Below, in pieces: positions 35,374 to 44,608 of a stretch of DNA of 64,000 nt. Position numbers and translations under genes: made by a program. The notes under the pieces were generated by a model. It searched no databases. It saw only the letters and a program-made list of their open reading frames with translations, and was not told the origin of the DNA. Within the stretch, counting starts at the first letter, position 1; the number at the start of each line of letters is the position of its first letter. Where the stretch lies: positions 1 through 64,000 of the forward strand of contig CAYFSS010000005.1 in NCBI GenBank assembly GCA_964345975.1, given 5' to 3'. Origin of the DNA: CAYFSS01 sp964345975. GTDB lineage: Bacteria > Bacillota > Clostridia > Saccharofermentanales > Fastidiosipilaceae.

Positions 35374-36174
35374 ATGGTAAAGAGGCGAAGCAGACGGCAG
35401 AATCTAGGGCGTGGTGTCACCCCGATGGTGTTCTTAGTCATCATTCTTGCGATCTGGGAGATTCTGGTCCGCGTTAACGATGTACCGGGCTATCTTCTTC
35501 CTGCGCCTTCCAGCGTTTTCCTCACCTTCATCAAAAACTTGAGCGTGCTCTTAGACCACTCGAAGACGTCCTTGCTAGAGACCCTGGCAGGCTTAGGCAT
35601 CGCCTTGATCATCGGGATTGTCTTAGCGGTGCTGATGGATATCCACCGCATCATTCGTCAGGCGCTCTACCCTCTTCTTGTTGTATCTCAAAGCGTTCCC
35701 GCGATTGTTTTAGCCCCCATTTTTCTCGTGTACTTTGGTTTCGGTTGGACGCCGAAGATCCTCACGGTCGTGCTCATGTGCTTCTTTCCTATTGTTGTGA
35801 ACATTGCTGACGGGATGGCAGAAGTTTCCCCCGATCAAATTCACTTGCTCAAGTCCTTCGGTGCCAAGCCATATCAGATCTATCTCCATGGCAAGATTCC
35901 TGCAGCTTTGCCCACGCTCTTCTCAGGACTGCGGGTTGCTGCAACGTACGGCCTCTCGGGTGCGATTGTCGGAGAATGGTTGAGCGCTTCCCATGGCTTA
36001 GGTTACTACCTCTTACGGGTGAAGAATGCCAATCGCATGGACCTCGTGTTTGCGACCGTCTTGATCCTTATCCTCTGGAGCCTCGCCCTCAACGGGCTGG
36101 TTGTCATCATTGAACGTCTTCTCCTCAGAAGACCCTATCCTGGCAAAGCCACGGCAAAGAAAGGAACCCCATGA
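35374..36174 (+). CDS. thiX: ABC transporter permease for thiamine precursor
   Basis: 266 residues from ATG 35374, which has GGAGG 5 bases upstream; an ATG at 35353 lacks a site. Six hydrophobic segments and the EAA-type cytoplasmic loop (HLLKSFGAKPYQIYLHGKIP) mark a BPD_transp_1 permease of the SsuC/ThiX group. The TPP riboswitch upstream points to a hydroxymethylpyrimidine or other thiamine-precursor substrate. Confidence 0.85.
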   Translation: MVKRRSRRQNLGRGVTPMVFLVIILAIWEILVRVNDVPGYLLPAPSSVFLTFIKNLSVLLDHSKTSLLETLAGLGIALIIGIVLAVLMDIHRIIRQALYPLLVVSQSVPAIVLAPIFLVYFGFGWTPKILTVVLMCFFPIVVNIADGMAEVSPDQIHLLKSFGAKPYQIYLHGKIPAALPTLFSGLRVAATYGLSGAIVGEWLSASHGLGYYLLRVKNANRMDLVFATVLILILWSLALNGLVVIIERLLLRRPYPGKATAKKGTP

Positions 36175-37295
36175 AACAGAGAATTCTAACCTTGGTCTTG
36201 CTAGTGGCCATGCTATTTACCCAAGTCCCGTTGCTACCCATATCAGCAGAAGATACGGAACTTGAGAAAGTCACCGTCATTCTCGACTATATCTTCAATA
36301 CAAACCACGCCGGTCTCCTCGTAGCTCTCGAGAACGGTTATTACGAAGAAGAAGGTCTTGATGTCGAGATCATCGAACCGGCAGAAGGCGTTACAACGAC
36401 CCTCATCTCCGTTGGGCGCGGTGATTATGGTGTGACCTATCAAGAAGACTTGGTCTATGCCCGGACTGCGGAAGATCCCCTTCCCATCGTTGCCATCGCT
36501 GCGGTGATCCAAAACAATACGTCAGGTTTCGTCTCTGCAAAATCCAAGAACATCACACGGCCTAAGGATTTTGAAGGCAAAGTCTATTCCGGTTGGGGTT
36601 CACCGGCCGAAGAAGCCATCTTACATGCGGTGATGTTAGCCGATGGAGCTGATCCCGAGCTTCTCGAATACAGCATGTCGAGTTTCAGTGATTATCGCGT
36701 CTTAGAAGGTGATATCGACCTTCTCTGGTTCTTCAAAGCCTGGGATCTTGTCATGGCCCAACGTGAAGGTTTGGAACTCAACTATATCCCCAACTACGAA
36801 TATGATGAGCGCTTAAATTTCTATACCCCTATCCTCTTTACGACAGAAGACAAAATTGCTGAAGACCCCGAGCAAGTCGAAGCCTTCATGAAGGCTACGT
36901 CCAGGGGCTATGAAGATGCCATTGCCGACCCTAAAGCTGCAGCAGCTATCGTCCACAAATACGCCCCTCTCTATGAATTGGATTTCCTGGAGGAATCCAT
37001 GGAAATCCTGGCCGATGAGTATGCGAAAGGTGCTGACCGCTGGGGTGAGATGAAGAAGGAAGTCTGGGACAACTATTCTGACTTCATGTTTGAGTATGAC
37101 TTAATCCCTGAGATGCCTGAGTCTGAAGAGTGCTATACCAATGAATTCCTGCCTGAAGCTAAAGCCGACGACGGTACGGAAGATGCCAACGATGGTAACG
37201 AGGCAAGCGAAGCCGATGAAACGACTGAAGTTGAAGCTGAAGCCTCTGAGAAAGTCGACGACAACGAAGACACCCAAGAAGCAGACGAGGACTAG
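36171..37295 (+). CDS. thiY: ABC transporter substrate-binding protein, NMT1/THI5-like
   Basis: 374 residues, start overlapping the permease stop as ATGA. Signal peptide about 1-26 (ends near PISAED) with no lipobox cysteine. The body has the NMT1/THI5 pattern: LDYIFNTNHAGLLVALENGYYEEEGLDVE and GRGDYGVTYQEDL. The last 45 residues are almost only Asp, Glu, Ala, Thr and Asn. Without a lipid anchor it is unclear how it stays at the cell surface in a Gram-positive cell. Likely binds a thiamine precursor. Confidence 0.85.
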   Translation: MKQRILTLVLLVAMLFTQVPLLPISAEDTELEKVTVILDYIFNTNHAGLLVALENGYYEEEGLDVEIIEPAEGVTTTLISVGRGDYGVTYQEDLVYARTAEDPLPIVAIAAVIQNNTSGFVSAKSKNITRPKDFEGKVYSGWGSPAEEAILHAVMLADGADPELLEYSMSSFSDYRVLEGDIDLLWFFKAWDLVMAQREGLELNYIPNYEYDERLNFYTPILFTTEDKIAEDPEQVEAFMKATSRGYEDAIADPKAAAAIVHKYAPLYELDFLEESMEILADEYAKGADRWGEMKKEVWDNYSDFMFEYDLIPEMPESEECYTNEFLPEAKADDGTEDANDGNEASEADETTEVEAEASEKVDDNEDTQEADED

Positions 37296-37301
37296 TTATC
37301 T

Positions 37302-38012
37302 ATGGCGTTAGAATTCCGCAACCTGACCTTTGGCTACGGCGAACCCGTCTTTAGAAATCTGTATCTACAGGTAGCTGATGGCGAGTTTGTCAGCATTCTT
37401 GGGCCCTCAGGCTGTGGGAAGTCTACGCTCCTCAAGGTACTGGGCGGTATCCTTAAACCGGATTCCGGCGAGATCATGATGGATGGTGCGATGGGACCGG
37501 CCATGATGCCCCAAGAAGACCTCCTCTTCCCCTGGCTCACGATCCTGGATAACGCCCTTCTCTATGCAAGACTGCATGGCAAGAAACAAGAAGAAATGCC
37601 ACGAGCCAAGGCCGGCTTGGAGCTCTTTGGTCTAGGAGGTTACGAACAGAACTATCCCTCAGAACTTTCGGGAGGGATGAGACAGCGAGCGGCTTTTTTG
37701 AGAACAGCTCTATGTCCCGCCGAAATCTTACTCTTGGATGAACCCTTTGCTTCGTTGGATGTTCTCACCAGACACGATATGCAACGTTGGTTGGCCTCGA
37801 TGCGTCAAGAACTGCGACGCACCATCCTCCTTGTGACCCATGACTTGGATGAAGCCCTCTACCTCAGCGATCGCTTAATTCTGATGTCACAACGACCGGC
37901 TGATTTCATCTTTGAACACAGAATCGAAGTGCCAATTGCAGAAAGGACACCGCAATGGTTGGCGGAACAAACCGGGCTGAAGGAAGAGCTCTACAAGCTC
38001 CTGAAGAACTGA
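37302..38012 (+). CDS. thiZ: ABC transporter ATP-binding protein
   Basis: 236 residues. Walker A GPSGCGKST (about 35-43), Q-loop MMPQEDLLFPW, signature LSGGMRQR, Walker B ILLLDEPFASLD and the H-loop LLVTHDLDEAL are all present. It powers the importer formed with the two preceding genes. The 3' end overlaps the next gene by 58 bases. Confidence 0.93.
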   Translation: MALEFRNLTFGYGEPVFRNLYLQVADGEFVSILGPSGCGKSTLLKVLGGILKPDSGEIMMDGAMGPAMMPQEDLLFPWLTILDNALLYARLHGKKQEEMPRAKAGLELFGLGGYEQNYPSELSGGMRQRAAFLRTALCPAEILLLDEPFASLDVLTRHDMQRWLASMRQELRRTILLVTHDLDEALYLSDRLILMSQRPADFIFEHRIEVPIAERTPQWLAEQTGLKEELYKLLKN

Positions 38013-38722
38013 GGTGGCTGGATGCGCATACGCATTTAAGGGAAACCACCGGCCTAGCCGAATTCTTGGAATCGACCGGCTTGCACCTGATCTTTTCAAG
38101 CAGCAAACCGGAAGAGTACTGCTCCTTTGTTCACCCGCAAGTTGCTTGGACCTTTGGGATCCATCCATGGAACGCCTCGATGAACGCCATCACAGAAACT
38201 CGCACCCTCTTAAGGAGCGTTCCTATCCTGGGCGAAATCGGCATGGATTCCGTGTGGGCTGAGACCGATCTCGAAGTGCAAGAAGCCGTCTTTCGTGCTC
38301 AATTAGAGATTGCAGAAGAGCAACACAAGCTCGTCGTGCTACACACCAAAGGTCAGGAAGAAAATATCTCGCGAATCATGGAGGAATACAACGTCCCTTA
38401 TATGATTCATTGGTATGCAGGCCCGGCTGACCTGTCTTTGGTAGAAAGAGCAAGATTCATCACTCTTGGACCTGAACCCAGTGCAGACTTAGCGCCCTTC
38501 ATAAGACCGGATCAACGTCTCATTGAAACCGACGGCTTGATGAGTCTTGAATGGCTCGACGGGCGGAAACGCGGACTCCAAGATTGGCTTCCTGCCCTGG
38601 AAAGATCGCTGGACCTCTTTGCCCAAGCTCTAGGCATGGATAAGCAAGAATTTCAGGCTCAGATATCGCGCAACAATGCCGCTCTCTGGCAAGCAGCGCG
38701 GACCAAACCTATCTCATCGTGA
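37955..38722 (+). CDS. TatD-family metal-dependent hydrolase
   Basis: 255 residues from ATG 37955, which has AAAGGA 8 bases upstream and lies inside thiZ in another frame. Metal ligands: DAHTH, GIHPW, GEIGMD, VVLHTKG, MIHWYAG and ETDG. TatD enzymes are DNases or related hydrolases. It is shorter and more diverged than E. coli TatD. Its last 64 bases overlap the end of murE on the other strand. The first 20 residues precede the conserved core, so a later non-ATG start is possible. Confidence 0.8.
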   Translation: MVGGTNRAEGRALQAPEELRWLDAHTHLRETTGLAEFLESTGLHLIFSSSKPEEYCSFVHPQVAWTFGIHPWNASMNAITETRTLLRSVPILGEIGMDSVWAETDLEVQEAVFRAQLEIAEEQHKLVVLHTKGQEENISRIMEEYNVPYMIHWYAGPADLSLVERARFITLGPEPSADLAPFIRPDQRLIETDGLMSLEWLDGRKRGLQDWLPALERSLDLFAQALGMDKQEFQAQISRNNAALWQAARTKPISS

Positions 38723-40050
38723 GGAAGCCACTCACCATCGACGAGTTGAGCATGTTCATGACCTTTCCCGGCAAAGACTAAAGTATCGCCCGGTTTAGCG
38801 ATTGACACAGCAAGCTCGATGGCCAAGGCCCGATCCGCCTCGCGATACACAACACAGGAAGACCCTGCGAAGGATGCCTCGATATCATCGAGAATCTTCT
38901 CGGGGTCTTCTCTATCCGGATTATCGGAGGTCAAGATAGCGACATCGGCCAGTTCGGAAACAACATCCCCTAACTCCTTGCGACGACCATAGGTACGGCC
39001 CCCGACCGAGCCAAAGAGAACACAGAGGCGGGATGGCTTATAAGCTCGAAGAGATTCCAGGAGATTCGTCATGGAGATGTGGTTATGGGCATAGTCTACA
39101 ACCACGTCCACTCCCGGAAGATCATCGATGTGATGCACTCGACCGTCGACATGGACTTGGCGCAAGCCCTCAGCAAGGACTGCAGGTTCTATCCCCAGCT
39201 CTATCCCGCACGCAAGACAAGCCAGAGCATTGTAGACAGAGAATTCGCCGGGCGAAGGCACTTGATACTTGTGCCCGTTCAGCTTGAAACTCGTCTCCAG
39301 CTTCGGTTCTAAACCCAAATCTACCGCTCGGTAATCTGCCTCTTTGTGGATTGCAAAGGTCCGACTCACTTTGCTTCGTAGCATTGCATCTGAATGAGGG
39401 TCATCGATGTTCACGATGCCCACGGGGGCCAGATCGAAGAGACGAGCCTTGCATTCTTTGTAGTCATCGAAGTCGGGGTGTTCTCTTGGTCCGATGTGGT
39501 CAGGGCTCAAATTCATAAACACTGCGAGGTCAAACGCCAAATCATCGACCCGGTGCATCATCATTCCGGCCGACGATGCTTCCATGCAAACCGTGTCTAC
39601 TCCGGCATCGACCATATTGCGCAAGATGCGATGGAGTTCGTAGGACTCCGGGGTCGTATTGACCGTCTCCTCAAAGACATCGAGATAATGGACACCGTTC
39701 GTGCCGATCGTCCCAACCGTGCGACCCGCATGCCCTAAGATCTGCTCCAAGAAATTAACGACCGTTGTCTTCCCTTTAGTCCCCGTCACTGCAATGACAG
39801 TCAAGTCTGCTGAAGGGTGATTAAAATACTCAGCCGATAATCTGGACAACTCAAGGCGCGAATTGGCCACGATGATTTGCGTCGCATCCGCCGGCAAAGA
39901 TTCGAGTTCTTCCTCAACAACGAAGGTTCGACAGCCTAAGTCATATGCGGCGTTCGCATATTGGTGGCCGTCCGTGACCATGCCCCTCAAGGCAACAAAA
40001 CAGGTTTCGGGTCCTGCCTCACGCGAATCATATACGGGTCTTAATGACAT
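38659..40050 (-). CDS. murE: MurE-type UDP-MurNAc-tripeptide ligase
   Basis: 463 residues, AGGAGG before the ATG. Mur ligase landmarks: DSREAGPETCFVALRG, P-loop TGTKGKTT (89-96), NTTPES, MEASSAGMMMHRVDD and the lysine of YKECKARLF. It adds the third residue of the peptidoglycan stem peptide. The specificity motif reads DNPD (376-379) rather than DNPR of meso-diaminopimelate enzymes, so another amino acid may be added. It lacks about 20 N-terminal residues compared with usual MurE. Confidence 0.88.
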   Translation of the reverse strand: MSLRPVYDSREAGPETCFVALRGMVTDGHQYANAAYDLGCRTFVVEEELESLPADATQIIVANSRLELSRLSAEYFNHPSADLTVIAVTGTKGKTTVVNFLEQILGHAGRTVGTIGTNGVHYLDVFEETVNTTPESYELHRILRNMVDAGVDTVCMEASSAGMMMHRVDDLAFDLAVFMNLSPDHIGPREHPDFDDYKECKARLFDLAPVGIVNIDDPHSDAMLRSKVSRTFAIHKEADYRAVDLGLEPKLETSFKLNGHKYQVPSPGEFSVYNALACLACGIELGIEPAVLAEGLRQVHVDGRVHHIDDLPGVDVVVDYAHNHISMTNLLESLRAYKPSRLCVLFGSVGGRTYGRRKELGDVVSELADVAILTSDNPDREDPEKILDDIEASFAGSSCVVYREADRALAIELAVSIAKPGDTLVFAGKGHEHAQLVDGEWLPHDEIGLVRAACQRAALLRDI

Positions 40051-40108
40051 ATAACCTCCTGCGTCCGGTGCTGCTTGCCATATCCATGGTGCTGCTTGCC
40101 GGATCCGT

Positions 40109-40633
40109 CTAGAACGAAAGCTTTGGAAGGGTCGGGGCTAAGTGAAAGGCCAAGCGCTCACTACCGTCTGCAATATAGATGATGCCACAGTATTCGTATC
40201 CCGCCTTGCGTAGTGCAGCGATCATCGCAGCATTATCCTCATGAGTATCGACCCTAACGTTTGGATTCATCTTTAGCGCGAAGTCCGTCGCAACTTGCAC
40301 GATCCCGGTCGTTTCCCCGTCGCTAGCGATCCGATGAATGACCCCATAACTCTCATCATTGACCCAAGCACCACGGATTAAATTGTACGTTGGATCTACT
40401 CCCTCACGGTAATAGAAGGTCCCGCGAATCGTTTGATCATCGTCGACAATGACATAAGAAAAGCCCCCCGCAATATCTGCTTCTAACAGCATTGCTTGAG
40501 GATAAGCAGCTTGTCCCGGAATTTCCGACCACTGCGAAACGTTTCCGTCTCGTCTCATGCGGGCCCGAGCTCCGGCGAACAAAACCAACATCCGGGCCAA
40601 ATCATCTCGACTAGCTTGTCGAACCGTCAGCAT
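40109..40633 (-). CDS. GNAT-family N-acetyltransferase
   Basis: 174 residues from ATG 40633, preceded by GGAGGTG; an upstream ATG at 40681 has none. The acetyl-CoA fold is seen from IRQAS-like start (LTVRQASRDDLARML), HRIASDGETTGI and RVDTHEDNAAMIAALRKAGYEYCGI. This subgroup usually acetylates small molecules or amino acids. Substrate unknown. A short direct repeat (ggtgctgcttgcc, twice, 21 bases apart) lies between it and murE at 40068-40101. Confidence 0.85.
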   Translation of the reverse strand: MLTVRQASRDDLARMLVLFAGARARMRRDGNVSQWSEIPGQAAYPQAMLLEADIAGGFSYVIVDDDQTIRGTFYYREGVDPTYNLIRGAWVNDESYGVIHRIASDGETTGIVQVATDFALKMNPNVRVDTHEDNAAMIAALRKAGYEYCGIIYIADGSERLAFHLAPTLPKLSF

Positions 40634-40765
40634 AGAACACCTCCAGAAAGTTATAAGTATACCCTCAAAACCTAACGTCATAACCCCTACCGATACCGCC
40701 TTACATGACTTCCATGCGGTTTCGATGCTTCCAAGTCCCTATATCTGACGATTTAATTAAACTTC

Positions 40766-41995
40766 TTGAATAAGTTTGCTATTCTCAAGCCGGAAGAATT
40801 AAATAAAGGTATGTTGGAGAGATTAGACACAATCGAGCGAGCGATGAAGGTATGCGGCGATCCCAAGGGGAAGCGCCTCCTGATTCTAAGTGGTGATACG
40901 GGCGACGGTCATAACACAGCGGCCAATGCAATCCAGGAAGCCTGGACAGCATCCGGTGGCTATTCCGTCATGGTCGATGCCATGCATTTGGTTGGTCCCG
41001 AAACGCAGAAACGCGTCAAGAACTCCTACTTTTATCTTGCTATGAAAGCCCCACGAGTCTTTGGCAGACTCTATCGCACCGGCAATCTCTGGTCGAAGAA
41101 GTTGAGCAAGTACGTACCTTCTCCTGTCTACGCCTTGAATATCGTCTTGGCGAAGCAGATCTATAAATATCTCCAGATCCGCTCCTTCGATGCCGTCATC
41201 TGTACGCAACTCTTCCCGATGCTTAGCCTAACCAATCTCGTCCGAAATAATCTACTGGAGATACCGTCATTTGCGGTCTTCACGGACTATGCTTGCTACC
41301 CCTTCATGGTGGAATCGGAGCTGGACATCTACTTCACACCAAATGCTGAAGTCATCGATCTTTGTGTCGAAGAAGGCATGCCGAAAGAAAACTTTATCGC
41401 AAGCGGCATCCCCGTCGCCGCAAAATTCCGGACGGATACAACACGCGCCGAAGCTAGACGCAAACTGGGGTATCGCGAAGACGAAGTCCTCTATCTACTC
41501 ATGGGGGGTGGGATGGGCTATGGCTCTCCGGCAGAACTCTGCACCGAGATCTTCGCGCGTGATAAACATGCCAAAGTTCTCTTTCTATACGGCAAGAACA
41601 AGAAGGTGGCTGAAAGACTTGACATCATGTTCCCGCACGGCGAACTGGAGCTCATCCCGTTTACAACGGACGTGCCGACGTACATGAAAGCCGCCAACGT
41701 ACTTCTCACGAAACCGGGCGGTCTCAGCAGCACCGAAGCCATCGTCGTTGGAACCCCTCTAGTCCACACCACCCCTATCCCCGGGATCGAAACGCTAAAC
41801 CTGAATTACTTTGTAAATCAAGGGATCTCTGTTTCCGGCAAGGATGCTGCCGGCTGTGCTGAAGCCGCAGTAAATCTCGTTCATAATGCAAGTAGAAGAG
41901 AGCAAATGCTGAGCCGCCAACGGGTCATAGCAAAGCCTGACGCAGCCTTTCATATCATCCAAACCATCTATCACAAGATCGGTGAAAACCACTAG
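40766..41995 (+). CDS. GT28/MGDG-synthase-type glycosyltransferase
   Basis: 409 residues if it begins at the TTG at 40766; an ATG at 40811 (AATAAAGG just upstream) is an alternative and would lose only variable residues. The N-terminal MGDG-synthase motif SGDTGDGHNTAA (42-53) and the C-terminal nucleotide-sugar segment TKPGGLSSTEA identify the UgtP/MGDG-synthase group, which adds glucose or galactose to diacylglycerol at the inner membrane face. Probably makes glycolipids for the membrane or for lipoteichoic acid anchors. Confidence 0.85.
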   Translation: MNKFAILKPEELNKGMLERLDTIERAMKVCGDPKGKRLLILSGDTGDGHNTAANAIQEAWTASGGYSVMVDAMHLVGPETQKRVKNSYFYLAMKAPRVFGRLYRTGNLWSKKLSKYVPSPVYALNIVLAKQIYKYLQIRSFDAVICTQLFPMLSLTNLVRNNLLEIPSFAVFTDYACYPFMVESELDIYFTPNAEVIDLCVEEGMPKENFIASGIPVAAKFRTDTTRAEARRKLGYREDEVLYLLMGGGMGYGSPAELCTEIFARDKHAKVLFLYGKNKKVAERLDIMFPHGELELIPFTTDVPTYMKAANVLLTKPGGLSSTEAIVVGTPLVHTTPIPGIETLNLNYFVNQGISVSGKDAAGCAEAAVNLVHNASRREQMLSRQRVIAKPDAAFHIIQTIYHKIGENH

Positions 41996-42005
41996 AGGAC
42001 ATCCT

Positions 42006-43076
42006 ATGAATACCATGAAATTCAAACCGGACGTCGAGGTCACAGGTGAGCCTTCAGAAAACTCCGGAGCAAGCATCCTTCGTGAAGAAGATCCATCAAT
42101 AGATCCTGACGAATCTGCCTTCAACGCTATCCTCAAGCAAAGCGAGCAGGTGCTCGAAGATATTGGTCGGGCGCAGGTCAAGACCAAGGACTTCATTGAT
42201 CGCCGAGTCCAAGGCGAGGACATTTCACAAGACCTCATCAACGATAATCTGCAAAACCTCCGCCAAATCCGCAGCAATCTAGGTCTCGCGACCTACCGAA
42301 TCTACAGCCTCGAAGATGAGATGTCCCATGTCACGAAAGAACTTGAGCGTAGCGAATACAAACGTCGCTTCCTACCCATAGCTCCCGCCAATGCATACGT
42401 CGATTGGTTGGAAGAAGATCAACTTGGATTCGCCCGCGGCTTAAACTATTACAAGCGCTTTCTCGTTTTCTTCTTGGGCTGTTTTGTCGGCGTCGTTGTC
42501 GAAATGTTTTGGTGCTATTTCCAGCATGGATACATCGAAAGCCGTGCCGGGGTGGTCTATGGTCCCTTCAATCCTCTTTATGGCGCCGGGGCTCTGCTCT
42601 TAACGCAGGCACTTTATCGCTTGCGCAATCGTAGCCCGATCTTGATCTTCCTTGGTGGGGCACTCGTCACTAGCACCGTTGAATACATAGCTTCGTGGGG
42701 TCAGGAATTTGTCTACGGCACACGTTCTTGGGATTACAGCAGCTTCCCTCTCAATATCAATGGGCGTATTACCCTTCTATATTCCATTTTCTGGGGTTTG
42801 CTTTCAGTCGTCTGGATCAAGGACCTTTACCCTCGCCTTTCAAAGGCACTCGTCAGAATCCCTGACCGAGCCGGTCGTGTGATCACGAATGTACTAGCCA
42901 TCTTCATGGCGTTCAACCTCCTGATCTCCGGCTTGGCATTGGCGCGTTGGGTCCAACGCGAACATGATCAACATCCCATTAGTCGCATTGCCAAGATCCT
43001 CGACAAGCAATTCCCGGACGAGCGCATGGAAAGAATCTATCCCAACATGGTCTCGGTAGATGACGATGAATCTTAG
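42006..43076 (+). CDS. CmpB-type (putative ABC-transporter type IV) membrane protein
   Basis: 356 residues from ATG 42006, with GAGG upstream; a GTG at 41982 is inside the previous gene and less likely. The first 140 residues are hydrophilic and helical (possible coiled coil 80-125). The membrane part, with about five to six segments, has the CmpB signature: RAGVVYGPFNPLYGAGALLL and TSTVEYIASWGQE. Function unknown; it may act in the envelope together with the glycosyltransferase encoded just upstream. Confidence 0.75.
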   Translation: MNTMKFKPDVEVTGEPSENSGASILREEDPSIDPDESAFNAILKQSEQVLEDIGRAQVKTKDFIDRRVQGEDISQDLINDNLQNLRQIRSNLGLATYRIYSLEDEMSHVTKELERSEYKRRFLPIAPANAYVDWLEEDQLGFARGLNYYKRFLVFFLGCFVGVVVEMFWCYFQHGYIESRAGVVYGPFNPLYGAGALLLTQALYRLRNRSPILIFLGGALVTSTVEYIASWGQEFVYGTRSWDYSSFPLNINGRITLLYSIFWGLLSVVWIKDLYPRLSKALVRIPDRAGRVITNVLAIFMAFNLLISGLALARWVQREHDQHPISRIAKILDKQFPDERMERIYPNMVSVDDDES

Positions 43077-43129
43077 GTCTAAAAACTAAGAACCACTGTG
43101 GTTTGATCCAAAGAGCAAACCGGCTGAAT

Positions 43130-43160
43130 AGACATCCCTACTCAGCCGGCTCTTTTATTT
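43130..43160. terminator. Terminator between convergent genes
   Basis: CCGGCTGA (43130-43137) pairs with TCAGCCGG (43142-43149), short loop region between, followed on the plus strand by CTCTTTTATTT. On the minus strand a weaker T-rich stretch follows, so it may act both ways. Confidence 0.8.
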
Positions 43161-43541
43161 CGTCTCTTCAATGACCGTTTTCAGGGTCTTTGCCACCTCA
43201 CCGGCGATATCCATAAGCTCGGGATTCTCCAACAATTTTATGATACCCATTGGATCCAACATTCCGAGATAGACGTTGTTCTCTTCTTCATAGACCACCA
43301 TTTTACAGGGGAGAAAGAAACCTACCTCGCGATCTTTGCCCAGGATTTCATGAGCTTTCGCAGGATTGCAAACTTCGAGGATCTTATAGTTCCTATCGAA
43401 GTCCAGCCCCTTCTTGTTCAAAGTCTCTTTAAAATCCAATTCCCATAGCACGCCAAACGCATGCCGACTCAAGTTTTCTTTTAGATCCACCAAGGTCTCT
43501 TCAAAACGCTTCGTTGATTTCACTTTGTAAATGACGCTCAT
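43155..43541 (-). CDS. DUF302 domain protein
   Basis: 128 residues from ATG 43541, preceded by AGGAGG at 5 bases; ATGs further upstream are unsupported. The DUF302 core is visible: FEETLVDLKENLSRHAFGVLWELDFKETL, EVCNPAKAHEIL and FFLPCKMVVYEEENNVYLG. These small proteins have an unknown role. The gene starts inside the 3' end of the M50-like gene, so the two are probably co-transcribed. Confidence 0.82.
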   Translation of the reverse strand: MSVIYKVKSTKRFEETLVDLKENLSRHAFGVLWELDFKETLNKKGLDFDRNYKILEVCNPAKAHEILGKDREVGFFLPCKMVVYEEENNVYLGMLDPMGIIKLLENPELMDIAGEVAKTLKTVIEETK

Positions 43542-44608
43542 GGTTTCCTCCTTTATATTCATCTTTATCTCCATGATCATTGTCCCACGTTGTAGCCAGC
43601 GCTATAAGCTCTTTTTCACTCATCACTTCACCTTCATACGGATGATGCTTTGAAATCTCCATAAATTCTTCAAAAAGCCCCTCCGCACCCTCTTTGTGCA
43701 TAGTCTTCGCATAGACATACAGCGTCCGCAATATCGCAAGTTGCTTGCGCAACGTCTCGAGATTCACATGATCTGCATCAAAGAGTTTCTCTGCCAACTC
43801 ATTATCTCTTTGCACCAAAGCAATATAGATACGATCCCCAAGGAGCTTAGTGCGAACCAATCCGGTGATATTGTCGTTCGANNNNNNNNNNNNNNNNNNN
43901 NNNNNNNNNNNNNNNNNNNNNNNNNNNNNNNNNNNNNNNNNNNNNNNNNNNNNNNNNNNNNNNNNNNNNNNNNNNNNNNNNTAAGTATGTTCCAGAAAGA
44001 TTTCCGAGCAGCTTCGCTCTTCTCCAAAGCAATAAGGTCTGCACCATCGGTCGTCACAAGCTTCGTCGTTTGGGGAATTCCGTTTATGAGACCGATCAGG
44101 AGACCTACAAAAGCCATGATCAGGAAAATCAATGAAAGGTAATCTGAGACAAGAAAACTCGCAACCAGAAATACGGCAAATCCCAAGAGATTGCTGCCGG
44201 GCCCGCCCAGATGATAGAGCTTAAAGGGAAAGGTCCCATTCTTATAGTCGGGAGGTTCCATGAGACACTGACCGCCGGTCGCGGGTAGCCAGTATCGAGC
44301 AAACTTTAAGCCCTTGCTGCTTCGCACAATCATGAAACTCATCACGCGAAAGGACAAGAAACGATAGCCGCTTAGGAGACCGCCCATGAGATGGCCGGCT
44401 TCATGGATGATGACGTGGAGGTAGCTTAAGCCGAACGTGATAAGGATAAGTATGGCGAAGTAGAAGACGGTCTCCGGTAGTCCCTCGGGCCGAAGTTCGA
44501 TTGCTCTGGCGAGGATGTAGCCAAAGCCCGGGCCTACCGCAAGATACGTCGCAATCAGTGGCCAAGACTTCTGAGCTTGTATGGGGGACGGTTGGGGCTT
44601 TTGTTCAT
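43501..44608 (-). pseudogene. M50-like membrane metalloprotease, interrupted by a gap and an apparent frameshift
   Basis: Membrane segments and the zinc motif HVIIHEAGHLMGG are encoded around 44370-44420. AAAGAGGTG plus ATG at 44608 is the only good start, but that frame hits a stop after 17 codons. Adding one base in the C5 run (minus strand, 44583-44587) restores the frame that carries the zinc motif. After the 100-N gap, the frame ending at 43501 (GLVRTKLLGDRIYIALVQRD onward) gives a helical C-terminal part. It resembles site-2-protease-like M50 enzymes. The break could be an assembly error, as it lies near a gap, or real. Confidence 0.6.
43882..43981. other. Scaffold gap (100 N)
   Basis: Exactly 100 N inside the M50-like gene. 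No repeat is seen on the two sides, unlike the first gap. Confidence 0.98.

Noticed and set aside
43764..43881. Frame continuing the M50 protein after the gap through WCKEIMSWQR
   Set aside because: The alternative frame ending at 43501 has a regular helical, charged composition and runs into the co-transcribed DUF302 gene, so it is the better C-terminus. The gap length is unknown, so frame continuity across N carries no weight.
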